Source: Pedobacter rhizosphaerae
GTDB lineage: Bacteria > Bacteroidota > Bacteroidia > Sphingobacteriales > Sphingobacteriaceae
Assembly (NCBI RefSeq): GCF_900111155.1
Contig: NZ_FOGG01000006.1
Span: forward strand, 124,001-188,000
DNA: 64,000 nt
Direction of reading: 5' to 3'
The notes under the pieces are model-generated. The model ran no database searches, had not been told where the DNA came from, and saw only the letters and a program-made list of their open reading frames with translations. The position numbers were made by a program, and so were the translations under genes. Numbering within the stretch: the first letter of the stretch is position 1; each line of letters begins with the position of its first letter. Positions 25,452 through 35,069 of this stretch are shown here, one piece after another.

Positions 25452-28400
25452 ATGAAATTTAACCTTACTATGAGGCGTGGTAAGTTATTAGGTATCATCA
25501 TATTTCTCATGATGCCCTTTGTAACCTTCGCGCAAACCAGAATTACCGGCACGGTAACCGATGGAAAAAACCAGCCCATACCCGGGGCATCCGTTAAACA
25601 AAAGGGTACAACTAATGGAACTTCAACAGACAATAAGGGGGCTTTTACACTCGCATTAAAGGAAGGGTCGACAACTTTGAGCATTAGCATTGTGGGCTTT
25701 AAAACCAAAGAAGTTTCGGCAGCGGGAAAAACGAACATTAGTATCGAATTGGCTGAAGATGATAACTCACTAGACGAAGTTGTTGCCATAGGTTATCAGA
25801 ATATTCAAAGAAAAAACACCGCTGGAGCCATATCATCTGTAAAGGGTAAGGATTTCGAAAATACTCCCTACTCTACGTTTGATGCCATGTTACAAGGTAG
25901 AGTTGCAGGCTTAACTATCCTGAGTACCTCTGGCGAACCGGGCGGAAATAACATTGTTAATATTCGTGGAGCGAGTAATGTAAACTTAGGCCAGAGCAGC
26001 TCCCCATTATACGTAATAGACGGGGTAATTTACGACGTAAACGATATCGGCTCCGCTTACGGAAGCAGTCCCTTACAAGCCATCAATCCAAATGATATTG
26101 AATCTGTAGATGTACTCAAAGATGCATCCGCATCGGCTGTTTATGGTGCCCGCGCAGCTAATGGCGTTATCATTGTTAAAACTAAACGGGCCCAGGTAGG
26201 TGCACCTCCACAAATCAGAGTGGCCAGTTATTTCGGTATCGCTAACAAACCAGCTCTAAAACCTATCCAAACAGGAACAGCAGAAAGAAGATTAAAAATG
26301 GATCTGCTTTATGGGGGTAACGGACTTTACAACAGCTTGAGAGATTTAAACATGATGTTAACCGATAGTTTAAATACTGCGTTTAACAACAATACTGATT
26401 GGCAGGGTTTATTTCTCCAAACAGGTAACATCAGCAATGTTGATGCAAGTATAGCCGGAGCAACCGATAAGTATTCATACAGATTTTCTTTCAACCGTTA
26501 TTATGAAGAAGGTGTAATGAAAGGGTACGATATTAACCGCATCACGCCAAGCCTGTTTTTCCAGGTATCGCCAACCAGTAAACTACTGGTACAAACCAAC
26601 TTATTTGTTGGGTTAACAAAGGCTAAACATGGCCAGGGCGATCAAAATAAATATCCATTTACCACCTGGGGATTTCCCTCCTCTTTTTGGAAAATAGGTA
26701 CTGCTGAGGAAGAATTATATACTGGTAGGTATGAAGAACTTCGTGATGACGATAAAACGACCAGTTTGAACGGAAATACCATGGCGCAGTACACCGTTTT
26801 GCCAGGTTTAAACATTAAAAGTACTATCTCTTACAACATTTTCAACAACACCAGAAGTTATTTCAAGCCTAGTTTATTGAGCTCAAGCGGCCAGAATGAG
26901 GCTTATGGATGGGTAAATCAAACCAACCGTTGGGAACTTGAAAATACAATCAACTATTTCAAATCGCTAAAAAGCGGACATAACTTCAATTTCGTATTAC
27001 TTCAGGGGATGGAGAAAAATATAGCTAACAATACTTACAGTAGCAGTGTTGGAAATGCAGATGCGGTTAAAACCGTAGCCGGCATTGCTTCTGGTCCGAA
27101 TCTATATGCCAGCAATACCATACAGCAACGTTCGCGTTTATCGTGGATGGGAAGTTTTGTGTACGATTATAAAGGAAAGTATTTATTTCAGGCCGTTTAC
27201 CGTGCTGATGCATCCTCAAGATATAGTGCCGACAGCCGTTGGGGTTCTTTCCCCTCAGTTTCTGCCGGCTGGAACGCCTCTGAAGAAAGTTTCTTTAGCC
27301 CGGCAAAAAACATTGTATCCTATTTAAAATTCAGAGCAAGTTATGGTATAACGGGTAATGACCCCGGTGCATATTATGCGCAATATCAATCTTTAATTGC
27401 CAATGCCAATTACCCTACTTCAGTGCTTGGAAATGGTCAGGGTGGTGCACAAACTACTTATAACGGAACTCAGGTATTGTACCCCGACTATTATGGTGCC
27501 GCCTCTGCAACATCTATTAGCTGGGAAAGAAGTCCTCAGTTTAATGCAGGTATAGACTTAGGATTGCTAAAAGACAGAATAACCTTAACTGCAGATTATT
27601 ATATCCGCGATTCCAAAAGTAAGGTATTCGATGTATCCGTTCCATTAACAACGGGTTATTCACTAACCTCTAACAATTACGTTGATTTACGTAATACAGG
27701 TATAGAATTTACCTTAACCACACGGAATTTTGCACCAACTTCTAAATTTCAGTGGATAACGAATTTCAACATTGCCTATAACGACAACTACATTACCAAA
27801 CTTCCAAATGGGGGAAGAGATTTCACCTTTGGACCACCCTGGTTGCAACAAACCTTAAGCGTGGGTGAGCCTTTATTTACCTATAAAGTTTGGGAGGTAA
27901 ATGGAATTTATTCAAGAGATACGGATGTTCCTGTGGATCCGAAAACGGGAAGAAGAATTACTCAGTTTGGTGGAAGTCAGTTCAGCGCTGGTGATCCGGC
28001 GAGAGTAGACCAGAACGGCGATTACAACATCGATTATAACGACTACGTCTCTTATGGCAATCCGAACCCGGATATCACGGGGGGGATGAACAACTCCTTC
28101 TCTTATAAAGGATTCTCACTTGATGTGTTGCTTACCTTCATTTCTGGCCGTAGCCTGCGTAACGGATACCTGTCTGATAAACTTCAGGATGCCGGAACAA
28201 ATAACCCATATGTGTTATGGGGGCCACGCTCCGGCCCTGCCTCCAACTTCAATGTTTCTGATTTTTGGTCTAAACCGGGTGATATTGCCAAATACCCTGG
28301 ATTAATAACCAATAACGTAGATAAATGGCACATTGGCCAAAGTATGTACATTGAAGATGCAAGCTTTTTGCGTATCAAAAACATCAGATTAGGTTACACC

Positions 28401-28589
28401 TTACCTGAAAAATTCACCAAAAAAATTGGCATGAGGCTAATCCGCTTTTATGGGGTTATGGACAATGTTAAGGTATGGTCTAATTCTACTGTACCTGATC
28501 CGGAAGCTGTGGGTGTAGATGGATATTCGGGAGGAAACGATTATCCAATTCCTAAAAAATACACTTTCGGCATTGATTTAACCTTTTAA
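25452..28589 (+). CDS. SusC/RagA-family TonB-dependent outer-membrane transporter
   Basis: About 1045 residues from the ATG at 25452 (25470 is an alternative; an upstream TTG opening the frame is unlikely). Order: signal peptide ending FAQ, a CarboxypepD-like beta domain (ITGTVTDGKNQPIPGASV), a plug domain (about 90-215) ending in the SusC signature DVLKDASASAVYGARAANGV, and a 22-strand barrel ending IDLTF. It imports oligosaccharides or peptides across the outer membrane, gated by the SusD lid, driven by TonB. No N-terminal STN domain for anti-sigma control is present. It starts an operon with SusD and two lipoproteins. Confidence 0.93.
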   Translation: MKFNLTMRRGKLLGIIIFLMMPFVTFAQTRITGTVTDGKNQPIPGASVKQKGTTNGTSTDNKGAFTLALKEGSTTLSISIVGFKTKEVSAAGKTNISIELAEDDNSLDEVVAIGYQNIQRKNTAGAISSVKGKDFENTPYSTFDAMLQGRVAGLTILSTSGEPGGNNIVNIRGASNVNLGQSSSPLYVIDGVIYDVNDIGSAYGSSPLQAINPNDIESVDVLKDASASAVYGARAANGVIIVKTKRAQVGAPPQIRVASYFGIANKPALKPIQTGTAERRLKMDLLYGGNGLYNSLRDLNMMLTDSLNTAFNNNTDWQGLFLQTGNISNVDASIAGATDKYSYRFSFNRYYEEGVMKGYDINRITPSLFFQVSPTSKLLVQTNLFVGLTKAKHGQGDQNKYPFTTWGFPSSFWKIGTAEEELYTGRYEELRDDDKTTSLNGNTMAQYTVLPGLNIKSTISYNIFNNTRSYFKPSLLSSSGQNEAYGWVNQTNRWELENTINYFKSLKSGHNFNFVLLQGMEKNIANNTYSSSVGNADAVKTVAGIASGPNLYASNTIQQRSRLSWMGSFVYDYKGKYLFQAVYRADASSRYSADSRWGSFPSVSAGWNASEESFFSPAKNIVSYLKFRASYGITGNDPGAYYAQYQSLIANANYPTSVLGNGQGGAQTTYNGTQVLYPDYYGAASATSISWERSPQFNAGIDLGLLKDRITLTADYYIRDSKSKVFDVSVPLTTGYSLTSNNYVDLRNTGIEFTLTTRNFAPTSKFQWITNFNIAYNDNYITKLPNGGRDFTFGPPWLQQTLSVGEPLFTYKVWEVNGIYSRDTDVPVDPKTGRRITQFGGSQFSAGDPARVDQNGDYNIDYNDYVSYGNPNPDITGGMNNSFSYKGFSLDVLLTFISGRSLRNGYLSDKLQDAGTNNPYVLWGPRSGPASNFNVSDFWSKPGDIAKYPGLITNNVDKWHIGQSMYIEDASFLRIKNIRLGYTLPEKFTKKIGMRLIRFYGVMDNVKVWSNSTVPDPEAVGVDGYSGGNDYPIPKKYTFGIDLTF

Positions 28590-28600
28590 TCCTACTCAAA

Positions 28601-30070
28601 ATGAAAAAACTTACGATATATATATGTTGTGCAATCGGGATAGGCATGGCAAGCTCATGTAAAAAATTTTTAGATGAGAAACCCATTAGTGTATCTACCG
28701 ATCTTACTTTCTGGAAAAATGAAAGTGATGCTGATAAAGGGGTAGCAGCAGGCTACGCCTTAGTTAGAAAAACACTCAATAAGGCCGATGGACTAGCATT
28801 CTATGCCTATGGCGATTTACCTACAGATGAATTTGCATCTGCCGGGTCATACCGTTTCGACAATGTTTTCAGAATGGAATGGGCAATATCTGTTCCATCG
28901 GCCGAAACCTGGGATAGAATGATGCAAATGAGAAGATATGATACTTTTTATAGCGCTATAGACCAGGCCAATCGCTGCATTAAGTTCATCCCCACCATTG
29001 CCGATGACAAATTTGCTTCAGCAGCTGCTAAAAACAACTTGCTGGGAGAAGCCTATTTTTTAAGGGCATTTAACTATTTCTACATGACCAGAATTTGGGG
29101 CGATATTCCATTGGTTACCCAAACAGGTGCAATTACCGAAGCTGTTGATTTGCCAAGAAGCAAAGCTGCAGATGTAATAGCACAGTGCCTGAGCGATTTA
29201 AACACCGCCATTAATCTGTTAAGCTGGGATTACGCTAATTCAGGGAATCGGGCGGTAAGGGCTAATAAAGGTGCAGCATACGCCCTGTTAGCTCATTTGT
29301 ATGCCTGGCAGGGTGATTATCAAAACTGTAATGCCACTACCGATAAAATCATTGATCAAAATTATTATCAGTATGTAAACAGAGATAACTACCTCAGCAT
29401 ATATAAGGGAAAATCAACCGAGGGTATTTTTGAAATTGCACAAAGCGATGAAAATGAAGGAAGTGTTGGCGGCATTGCAAATTTCACCTTAAAAAGCCCA
29501 TACCTTACCACCAATACAGGTAATTCAATTTTCCCATTGAATATTAATACCCTTAATACACTCTATAGCAGCACCGATGATAAAAGATTCAAGACTGCTT
29601 TCGCTTTAACCAATTCTACTGATCCATTGTGTATTAAATACTCCAACATTACTTATGTTAACGGACAAAACGTAATTACTGCAGTTGCTCATAATAACAT
29701 CATCATTTTTAGATTGGCCGATATTAAATTACTAAAAGCAGAATCATTGGCGGCACTAAGCCAATTTGATCAGGCCAGAGCAGTACTTAATGAGGTCCGT
29801 TCTATTGCGGGTTTAGGTGCCTGGACAGGTACCAATGCAAATCTGTTCGAGGGAATTATAGATGAACGTGGTAGAGAGCTTTTTCTGGAAGGGCACCGCT
29901 TTTACGATTTAGTTAGACTGGGTAAAAAAACGGGGATAATGAAATTCGGAGCAGAAAAAATGACGAAGGCCGATTTCGATGCAGGCAAATATTACTGGCC
30001 ACTAGACCCTGCTTTAATGAATATTAACAAAAGATTGACTCAAACTCCTTTCTGGAGCTCCAAGTTATAA
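28601..30070 (+). CDS. SusD/RagB-family surface lipoprotein
   Basis: 489 residues. The lipobox ASSC gives a mature N-terminus of CKKFLDE. Typical SusD segments are GVAAGYALVRK, LLGEAYFLRAFNYFYMTRIWGDIPL (TPR-like helix pair), GAAYALLAHLYAWQGDY and the C-terminal RLADIKLLKAESLA and DERGRELFLEGHRFYDLVR. It is the lid and ligand-binding partner of the SusC protein 11 bases upstream. The ligand is inferred to be an arabinose-containing glycan only because of the GH127 gene nearby. Confidence 0.95.
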   Translation: MKKLTIYICCAIGIGMASSCKKFLDEKPISVSTDLTFWKNESDADKGVAAGYALVRKTLNKADGLAFYAYGDLPTDEFASAGSYRFDNVFRMEWAISVPSAETWDRMMQMRRYDTFYSAIDQANRCIKFIPTIADDKFASAAAKNNLLGEAYFLRAFNYFYMTRIWGDIPLVTQTGAITEAVDLPRSKAADVIAQCLSDLNTAINLLSWDYANSGNRAVRANKGAAYALLAHLYAWQGDYQNCNATTDKIIDQNYYQYVNRDNYLSIYKGKSTEGIFEIAQSDENEGSVGGIANFTLKSPYLTTNTGNSIFPLNINTLNTLYSSTDDKRFKTAFALTNSTDPLCIKYSNITYVNGQNVITAVAHNNIIIFRLADIKLLKAESLAALSQFDQARAVLNEVRSIAGLGAWTGTNANLFEGIIDERGRELFLEGHRFYDLVRLGKKTGIMKFGAEKMTKADFDAGKYYWPLDPALMNINKRLTQTPFWSSKL

Positions 30071-30074
30071 GACC

Positions 30075-30743
30075 ATGAAAAATAAACTGTTGTATTTTAT
30101 AATATGTAGCCTGGGGCTGGCATATTTTACAAGTTGCAAAAAGAGTAATTATTTAACTGATGGAGGGTTAAGTGAGGCCAAGAGTCCGTTAACCACTTAT
30201 GAATATTTAAAGCAGCACAAATATCATTTGTTTGATACGCTCATTATGGTTATCGATCACTACAATATGAAAGATGAGGTGAATGGTGCTGCCACTTTCT
30301 TTGCACCCACCAACTATTCCATCAACAACTATATCAGGCTGAAAAGAGATTCGGTTAGAAGGATTAATGAAAACAATACTTACACCTTAACCAATATGTA
30401 CAATGATATTAAAGCCGATTCATTACGCATATACTTATCAAAATCACGCATAGAATTAACTACTGCCCCATTACAGCCAACCCTGGTGGCCAATGCGGCA
30501 AATACGCAAACTGCGTTTCAAAGAATCTTGCAGCCAAAACCCGGCGAATCCTGGTCGTCGAGCCCCATTTACTACCTCTACTACATCAAAGTAAGGGGTG
30601 GTCTGGATCCCCCCAACTCAACCGTGCAGCCTAACGATCCAAACATCGATTTAAAGGCACAATGCCAAACTACCGGAATTGAACCCTCATCCGGCGGGAT
30701 GCTCCATGTGTTAAGTAATACCCATACATTCATCAGGTTCTAA
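30075..30743 (+). CDS. Fasciclin-like lipoprotein of the SusCD operon
   Basis: 222 residues with lipobox FTSC and mature start CKKSN. ATFFAPTNYSINNYI and the closing LHVLSNTHTFIRF are the two conserved ends of a fasciclin (FAS1) domain, here rather divergent. FAS1 proteins in SusCD operons are thought to be surface-exposed adhesion or glycan-binding parts. It begins five bases after the SusD gene. Confidence 0.75.
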   Translation: MKNKLLYFIICSLGLAYFTSCKKSNYLTDGGLSEAKSPLTTYEYLKQHKYHLFDTLIMVIDHYNMKDEVNGAATFFAPTNYSINNYIRLKRDSVRRINENNTYTLTNMYNDIKADSLRIYLSKSRIELTTAPLQPTLVANAANTQTAFQRILQPKPGESWSSSPIYYLYYIKVRGGLDPPNSTVQPNDPNIDLKAQCQTTGIEPSSGGMLHVLSNTHTFIRF

Positions 30744-30764
30744 GGAATCACAACAGAAACAATC

Positions 30765-31718
30765 ATGAAAAAAATATTTATCATTTCATCCCTATCTGTT
30801 CTTGCTTTAATGGGCATTTTATTTGGTTGCAAAAAGGTAAGTAAAGGCTTTATCAGCGATTACATGTATTATACGCCAAATCCGCTCATTGCTACGCAGG
30901 GAAATGTAGTGAACTCTAAAGCCATAGAACTGGACGGTACCACCGGCCCGGTAACGGTAAAATTATTGGCGGTTAGAAATATGGATACCGGACAGCCCGC
31001 GCCAGATATGCTCAAAGAATTTACCATCAAACAGTTTCTTGGTCAAATTACCAGTGCTGATTCTACAGTAGCGCTTGTAAATAAGAAGATTGTACTCAAA
31101 CCTGCTCTACCTTTAGAAGTTAGCGAAATTGGCGGCAGAATATCTTTATCGCAGGCAACAGCAAATGTAGCTACCGGTAATTATGTAATTGATGTAAGGG
31201 TATCCAACGTTAAAGGTACACGCGACATCTTAAATGCCTGCAGGATACAGTTACTGCCTAAAGCACACTTTGCACTCGATGCAGGACCATTTTTTACTAC
31301 CTCTGATCCGGATACAGAAACTGGATTTAGTGGACAATCGCCTTTGCCCGTAACCATTACTTACGATAACAAAGGGCCAAACAAGATCAGATTTGTATTT
31401 TTAGACAAAAACGGGGCAACATTCGACCCTTCTGCGGGCCAGGTGGTAACCAGGGGAGACCGGGGTAACTTTTCGCAAATGAACCCTTATTTTCCAGTAG
31501 TAAGAACCAATACAGCGCTTGAATGGGAATTTATAGATCTGCCTAATGGTTTCCCTATTAAAGATGGAAATAACGGAACAGGAAACTACTACAGAATACC
31601 TGCCAGATTTACCGTTGAGAACAGAAACGCCAACCCTGTTTTCTTTGGTTTTAAAGCATTATCTGCGGGCAGTTATACTGTAACCATTCAAATACCCGCA
31701 ATTACAAAAAAACCTTAG
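30765..31718 (+). CDS. Surface lipoprotein, probable DUF5007-type, of the SusCD operon
   Basis: 317 residues, lipobox LFGC, mature start CKKVSKGFISDYMYY. The sequence is beta-rich in two halves (about 25-165 and 180-317), as in surface glycan-binding proteins. My recollection is that this resembles the DUF5007 proteins that accompany SusCD and fasciclin genes in Sphingobacteriaceae; that name is not certain. It follows the fasciclin gene by 21 bases and ends the operon, just before a terminator. Confidence 0.65.
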   Translation: MKKIFIISSLSVLALMGILFGCKKVSKGFISDYMYYTPNPLIATQGNVVNSKAIELDGTTGPVTVKLLAVRNMDTGQPAPDMLKEFTIKQFLGQITSADSTVALVNKKIVLKPALPLEVSEIGGRISLSQATANVATGNYVIDVRVSNVKGTRDILNACRIQLLPKAHFALDAGPFFTTSDPDTETGFSGQSPLPVTITYDNKGPNKIRFVFLDKNGATFDPSAGQVVTRGDRGNFSQMNPYFPVVRTNTALEWEFIDLPNGFPIKDGNNGTGNYYRIPARFTVENRNANPVFFGFKALSAGSYTVTIQIPAITKKP

Positions 31719-31737
31719 TTAGGTTGGTTAATAATGA

Positions 31738-31775
31738 AACCCAGGTCGGAAGAAACCGATTCTGGGTTTTCTTTT
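31738..31775 (+). terminator. Rho-independent terminator after the SusCD operon
   Basis: AACCCAGGTCGG pairs with CCGATTCTGGGTT around an AAGAAA loop (one bulge), followed by a T-rich run from 31767. It closes the SusC-SusD-fasciclin-DUF5007 transcript. Confidence 0.85.
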
Positions 31776-31812
31776 TTTTATAAATCACTCCATTTTAACA
31801 CACAATCAATAT

Positions 31813-33237
31813 ATGCGTCGTTCTACCTGCCTTAAGCATGCACAAACTGGCAGCAAATTCATGCGCTGTTCTACCTTCCCTCCTGCTATTGCTCTGGGAT
31901 TAATTTTGCTGATGTTTTTTTGCCTAACGGCAAGAGGTCAGAACAATGAAAAAGTTTCAGATACGGCTAAAAAACAGCTTTACATTCCTGCCAAAATTTG
32001 GATGGTACCCGAAGGAAACGATTTCAACAACGATGAGCATGAATATAGTTACAAGCGAATTGTGGAATCGAACAATCTGGCTATTTTTTGGTCTAAAGCA
32101 TTTGGAAGTGACCTCTCTAAAAATCCCGACCCCACCCTCCGTTTAGATATGGCGCAGGTGTTAAAGGAGTGTGATCGCTTTTACAATTTTTATGTGGATA
32201 CACTGGGTTTTGTAAATAAGGGAAAATCGGTTACCGATCGATATAAACTTTTAATTTTCGTTTTCAAAGGGAAAGAAAATACGGCCTTTGGTGGTGGGGA
32301 AGAAAACAAGATCGGCATTGCCTGGACACCCCTGGCCCGTATTAGCAAAGCCCCTTTTGGTGCATTAGCCCATGAAATTGGCCATTGTTTCCAATATCTG
32401 GTTAATGCCGATGGTGCCTGGGCTTTTACTTCTGCCGCTAAAGGCAGCAGAGGCCAGGCCATATTTGAAATGACCTCTCAGTTTATGCTTTGGCATGTTT
32501 ACCCGGAATGGATGACTTTTGAAAATTACCATTTAACAGCTTACCTCAAGAAAACACACTACGCCTTTTTGCATGAAACCAACCAATATCATTCGCCTTA
32601 TGTATTGGAATATTGGGCCAATAAACATGGTGTGAAATTTATTGGAAAGCTATGGCAGGAAGCACTAAAGGGTGAAGATCCGGTTATGGCTTACAAACGA
32701 ATTACCAACACCAATCAGCAGAAGTTTAATGATGAGATGCATGAGGCAGCTGCTAAATTTATCACCTGGGATTTGGACCAGGCCAGCATAGCCACTAAAT
32801 CTTATGCCAACCAACACAGTACGCTCTTGGATTCTTTGAAAGATGGCTGGCTTCAAATATTACCAGAAAACTGCCCGCAGAATTACGGTTACAACGGCAT
32901 AAAATTGAAGGTCCCAAATGCTGGCACCGAAATTAAATTAGATTTTAAGGGAATAGCGGGTGCTGATAGATTTAGGAAAATAAATACTCAGTTTGCTGGC
33001 TGGCGATACAGCTTTCTGGCGGTAAAAAAAGATGGGCAACGCATTTATGGGAAGATCAATTCGGCTACTCAAGGTTCTGTTAAGTTTAGCGTTCCAAAAG
33101 AAACAGCATATCTCTGGCTTATTGTAAGTGGTGCACCAACTACGCATTGGGAGCATCTTACCGATGGAAAAGATGAAAATGACGAACAATGGCCATACCA
33201 AATCAGATTAACTGGTACATCGTTAGCTAAAGAATAG
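31813..33237 (+). CDS. Exported HExxH protein, probable DUF6055-type metallopeptidase-like
   Basis: 474 residues from the ATG at 31813; an ATG at 31861 also gives a good signal peptide ending near TARG. The zincin motif HEIGH (187-191) lies in GALAHEIGHCFQYLV, after FGGGEENKIGIAW. ENYHLTAYLKKTHYAF and the beta-rich C-terminal third (about 350-474) follow the layout of DUF6055 proteins as I recall them. A zinc peptidase acting outside the cytoplasm is inferred; substrate unknown. It is bounded by terminators on both sides, so it is probably transcribed alone. Confidence 0.7.
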   Translation: MRRSTCLKHAQTGSKFMRCSTFPPAIALGLILLMFFCLTARGQNNEKVSDTAKKQLYIPAKIWMVPEGNDFNNDEHEYSYKRIVESNNLAIFWSKAFGSDLSKNPDPTLRLDMAQVLKECDRFYNFYVDTLGFVNKGKSVTDRYKLLIFVFKGKENTAFGGGEENKIGIAWTPLARISKAPFGALAHEIGHCFQYLVNADGAWAFTSAAKGSRGQAIFEMTSQFMLWHVYPEWMTFENYHLTAYLKKTHYAFLHETNQYHSPYVLEYWANKHGVKFIGKLWQEALKGEDPVMAYKRITNTNQQKFNDEMHEAAAKFITWDLDQASIATKSYANQHSTLLDSLKDGWLQILPENCPQNYGYNGIKLKVPNAGTEIKLDFKGIAGADRFRKINTQFAGWRYSFLAVKKDGQRIYGKINSATQGSVKFSVPKETAYLWLIVSGAPTTHWEHLTDGKDENDEQWPYQIRLTGTSLAKE

Positions 33238-33249
33238 TGGAAATAAAAT

Positions 33250-33276
33250 AAGCCGGGATTAATGAGGTCCCGGCTT
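33250..33276. terminator. Bidirectional terminator between convergent genes
   Basis: AAGCCGGGA pairs with TCCCGGCTT around a nine-base loop. T-rich sequence follows on both strands (ATTTCTGTTT on plus, TTATTTTATTT on minus), so it can end both the HExxH gene and the aminopeptidase P gene. Confidence 0.85.
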
Positions 33277-33290
33277 ATTTCTGTTTGTAA

Positions 33291-35063
33291 CTAAATGGCC
33301 TTACATTTTTCTGCAAGCCAGAAAGCCTCATCAGTGCTTAAATGGGGTTTCAATCGATCAAATACCAACTGATTATAGGCATTAAGCCAATCAATCTGTG
33401 CTGGTAAAAGCAAATCAGTGAGTACAATAGAAGTATCGATGTAAGCTAAGGTTAATGTTTCAAATCCCAGGAATTCTCCAAATTCGGTGGTGGTTGAAGC
33501 AACAGTAAGCACCAGATTCTCGATTCTAACGCCGTGTTTACCCGGTCGGTAAATTCCCGGCTCTATCGATGTGATCATCCCTTTATCAACAGCAACTGCA
33601 GCATTAGATGGACCTATATTTTGTGGACCTTCATGAACATTGAGGTAGTAACCCACTCCATGCCCTGTTCCATGCCCGTAATTAATTCCCTGCTGCCAAA
33701 GTTGCTGCCTAACAATTCCATCAATTTGATACCCTCTGGTACCTTTTGGAAATTTTGCCGCCGAACCAAATATCATCGCTGAAAGCACAAGCGTATAATC
33801 TCTTTTTTCCTCCTCAGTAGTGGGGCCTAAAGGAACTGTTCTGGTAATGTCTGTTGTACCATAGAAATAGTGCCCCCCAGAATCGAGCAGGAATAATCCC
33901 TTGGGCTGAAGTTCCAAATCACTGTCCTCATTCGGGCTATAGTGCGGTAAAGCAGCATGAGGTCCGTAACCTGCAATAGATGCAAAACTTAGCCCGGCAA
34001 AGGTTTCGCCAAGCTCACGGTACGACTTAATTTTCTGCGAAGCGGATATTTCCGTAATCTTAATTTCCCCAATATTTTCTTCCAGCCATTTAAAAAAACG
34101 TGTTAAAGCCACACCATCCTGAATCATAGCCCGTCTTGTGTGTTCAACTTCCGTGCTATTTTTAATTGACTTAAGAAACACCGCAGGGTTAGTTTGTCTG
34201 ATTACCGTAACTGTTGAAGATAATGTGGTAAGAAACGCATAAGAGGTACGTTTTCCATCCAATAATACCGAAGCATTGTCCAAAGATGCAATATCAGTAT
34301 AAACTTCACTGTATCCTTTCACCTTAATTCCACGTTTTGCCAATACCTGTAAATCTGCGGCAACTAATTTTCCTTCATTAATATATAAGGTAATTTCATT
34401 TAACGTGATTAAGGCATAGCAAAGCACTACGGGATTATAGCTCACATCCTTTCCTCTTATATTGAAAAGCCAGGCCAAATCATCTAAACTTGATAATATA
34501 TGAACATCCGCCCGTTCTTTTCTCAATGCTGTTCGCAAATCAGCTAACTTGCTTTCGAAGGTTTGTCCGCAATCTTCTTCCGGCAGCAAAGTAGCTTGAT
34601 CAGCAGGCAGTTCTGACCTGTTCTCCCAGATAGCATTGAGCAAGTCTAAATTTTTAATCTCAATTTCCTTGGAGGCTAAGGATGCTTTAATCTCCTCCCC
34701 TAATACCATCGACATCAATTGATAGTCAAAGCCTACCTGAGTGCCATTCGGTAACCTTTCGTAAAGCCAGGCAATATATTCTGGTGTATGCTGTACCTGC
34801 AACTTCACTAACTCATATCCGGTATCTTTAAGTTGTTCATTGGCCTGTTCGAAGTAGCGAAAATCGGCCCACAAGCCTGCGAAATCTGCTGTAATCACCA
34901 ATGTGCCTGCCGAGCCTGTAAACCCAGAGGTAAAATGAATACATTTGAAGCGATCGGGCACATACTCACTCATATGCGGATCTGAAGAAGGAATGATGTA
35001 GGCACTGATATTATTTTCGAGCATTTTCGCCCGAATGGCATGTAATTTCTCCTGGTAAGTCAT
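33291..35063 (-). CDS. Xaa-Pro aminopeptidase (M24B, three-domain type)
   Basis: 590 residues, no signal peptide, so cytoplasmic. Two creatinase-type N-terminal domains (about 1-130 and 160-300) precede the pita-bread M24 domain (about 310-530) and a C-terminal extension. Metal ligands are visible: Asp in LLDSGGHYFYGTTDITRT (two), His in HGTGHGVGYYLNVHEGP, Glu in SIEPGIY and Glu in VRIENLVL. It cleaves the bond before proline at the N-terminus of peptides, a step needed for proline- and hydroxyproline-rich peptides. It lies six bases downstream of a second M24 gene. Confidence 0.93.
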   Translation of the reverse strand: MTYQEKLHAIRAKMLENNISAYIIPSSDPHMSEYVPDRFKCIHFTSGFTGSAGTLVITADFAGLWADFRYFEQANEQLKDTGYELVKLQVQHTPEYIAWLYERLPNGTQVGFDYQLMSMVLGEEIKASLASKEIEIKNLDLLNAIWENRSELPADQATLLPEEDCGQTFESKLADLRTALRKERADVHILSSLDDLAWLFNIRGKDVSYNPVVLCYALITLNEITLYINEGKLVAADLQVLAKRGIKVKGYSEVYTDIASLDNASVLLDGKRTSYAFLTTLSSTVTVIRQTNPAVFLKSIKNSTEVEHTRRAMIQDGVALTRFFKWLEENIGEIKITEISASQKIKSYRELGETFAGLSFASIAGYGPHAALPHYSPNEDSDLELQPKGLFLLDSGGHYFYGTTDITRTVPLGPTTEEEKRDYTLVLSAMIFGSAAKFPKGTRGYQIDGIVRQQLWQQGINYGHGTGHGVGYYLNVHEGPQNIGPSNAAVAVDKGMITSIEPGIYRPGKHGVRIENLVLTVASTTTEFGEFLGFETLTLAYIDTSIVLTDLLLPAQIDWLNAYNQLVFDRLKPHLSTDEAFWLAEKCKAI

Positions 35064-35069
35064 ATAAAT

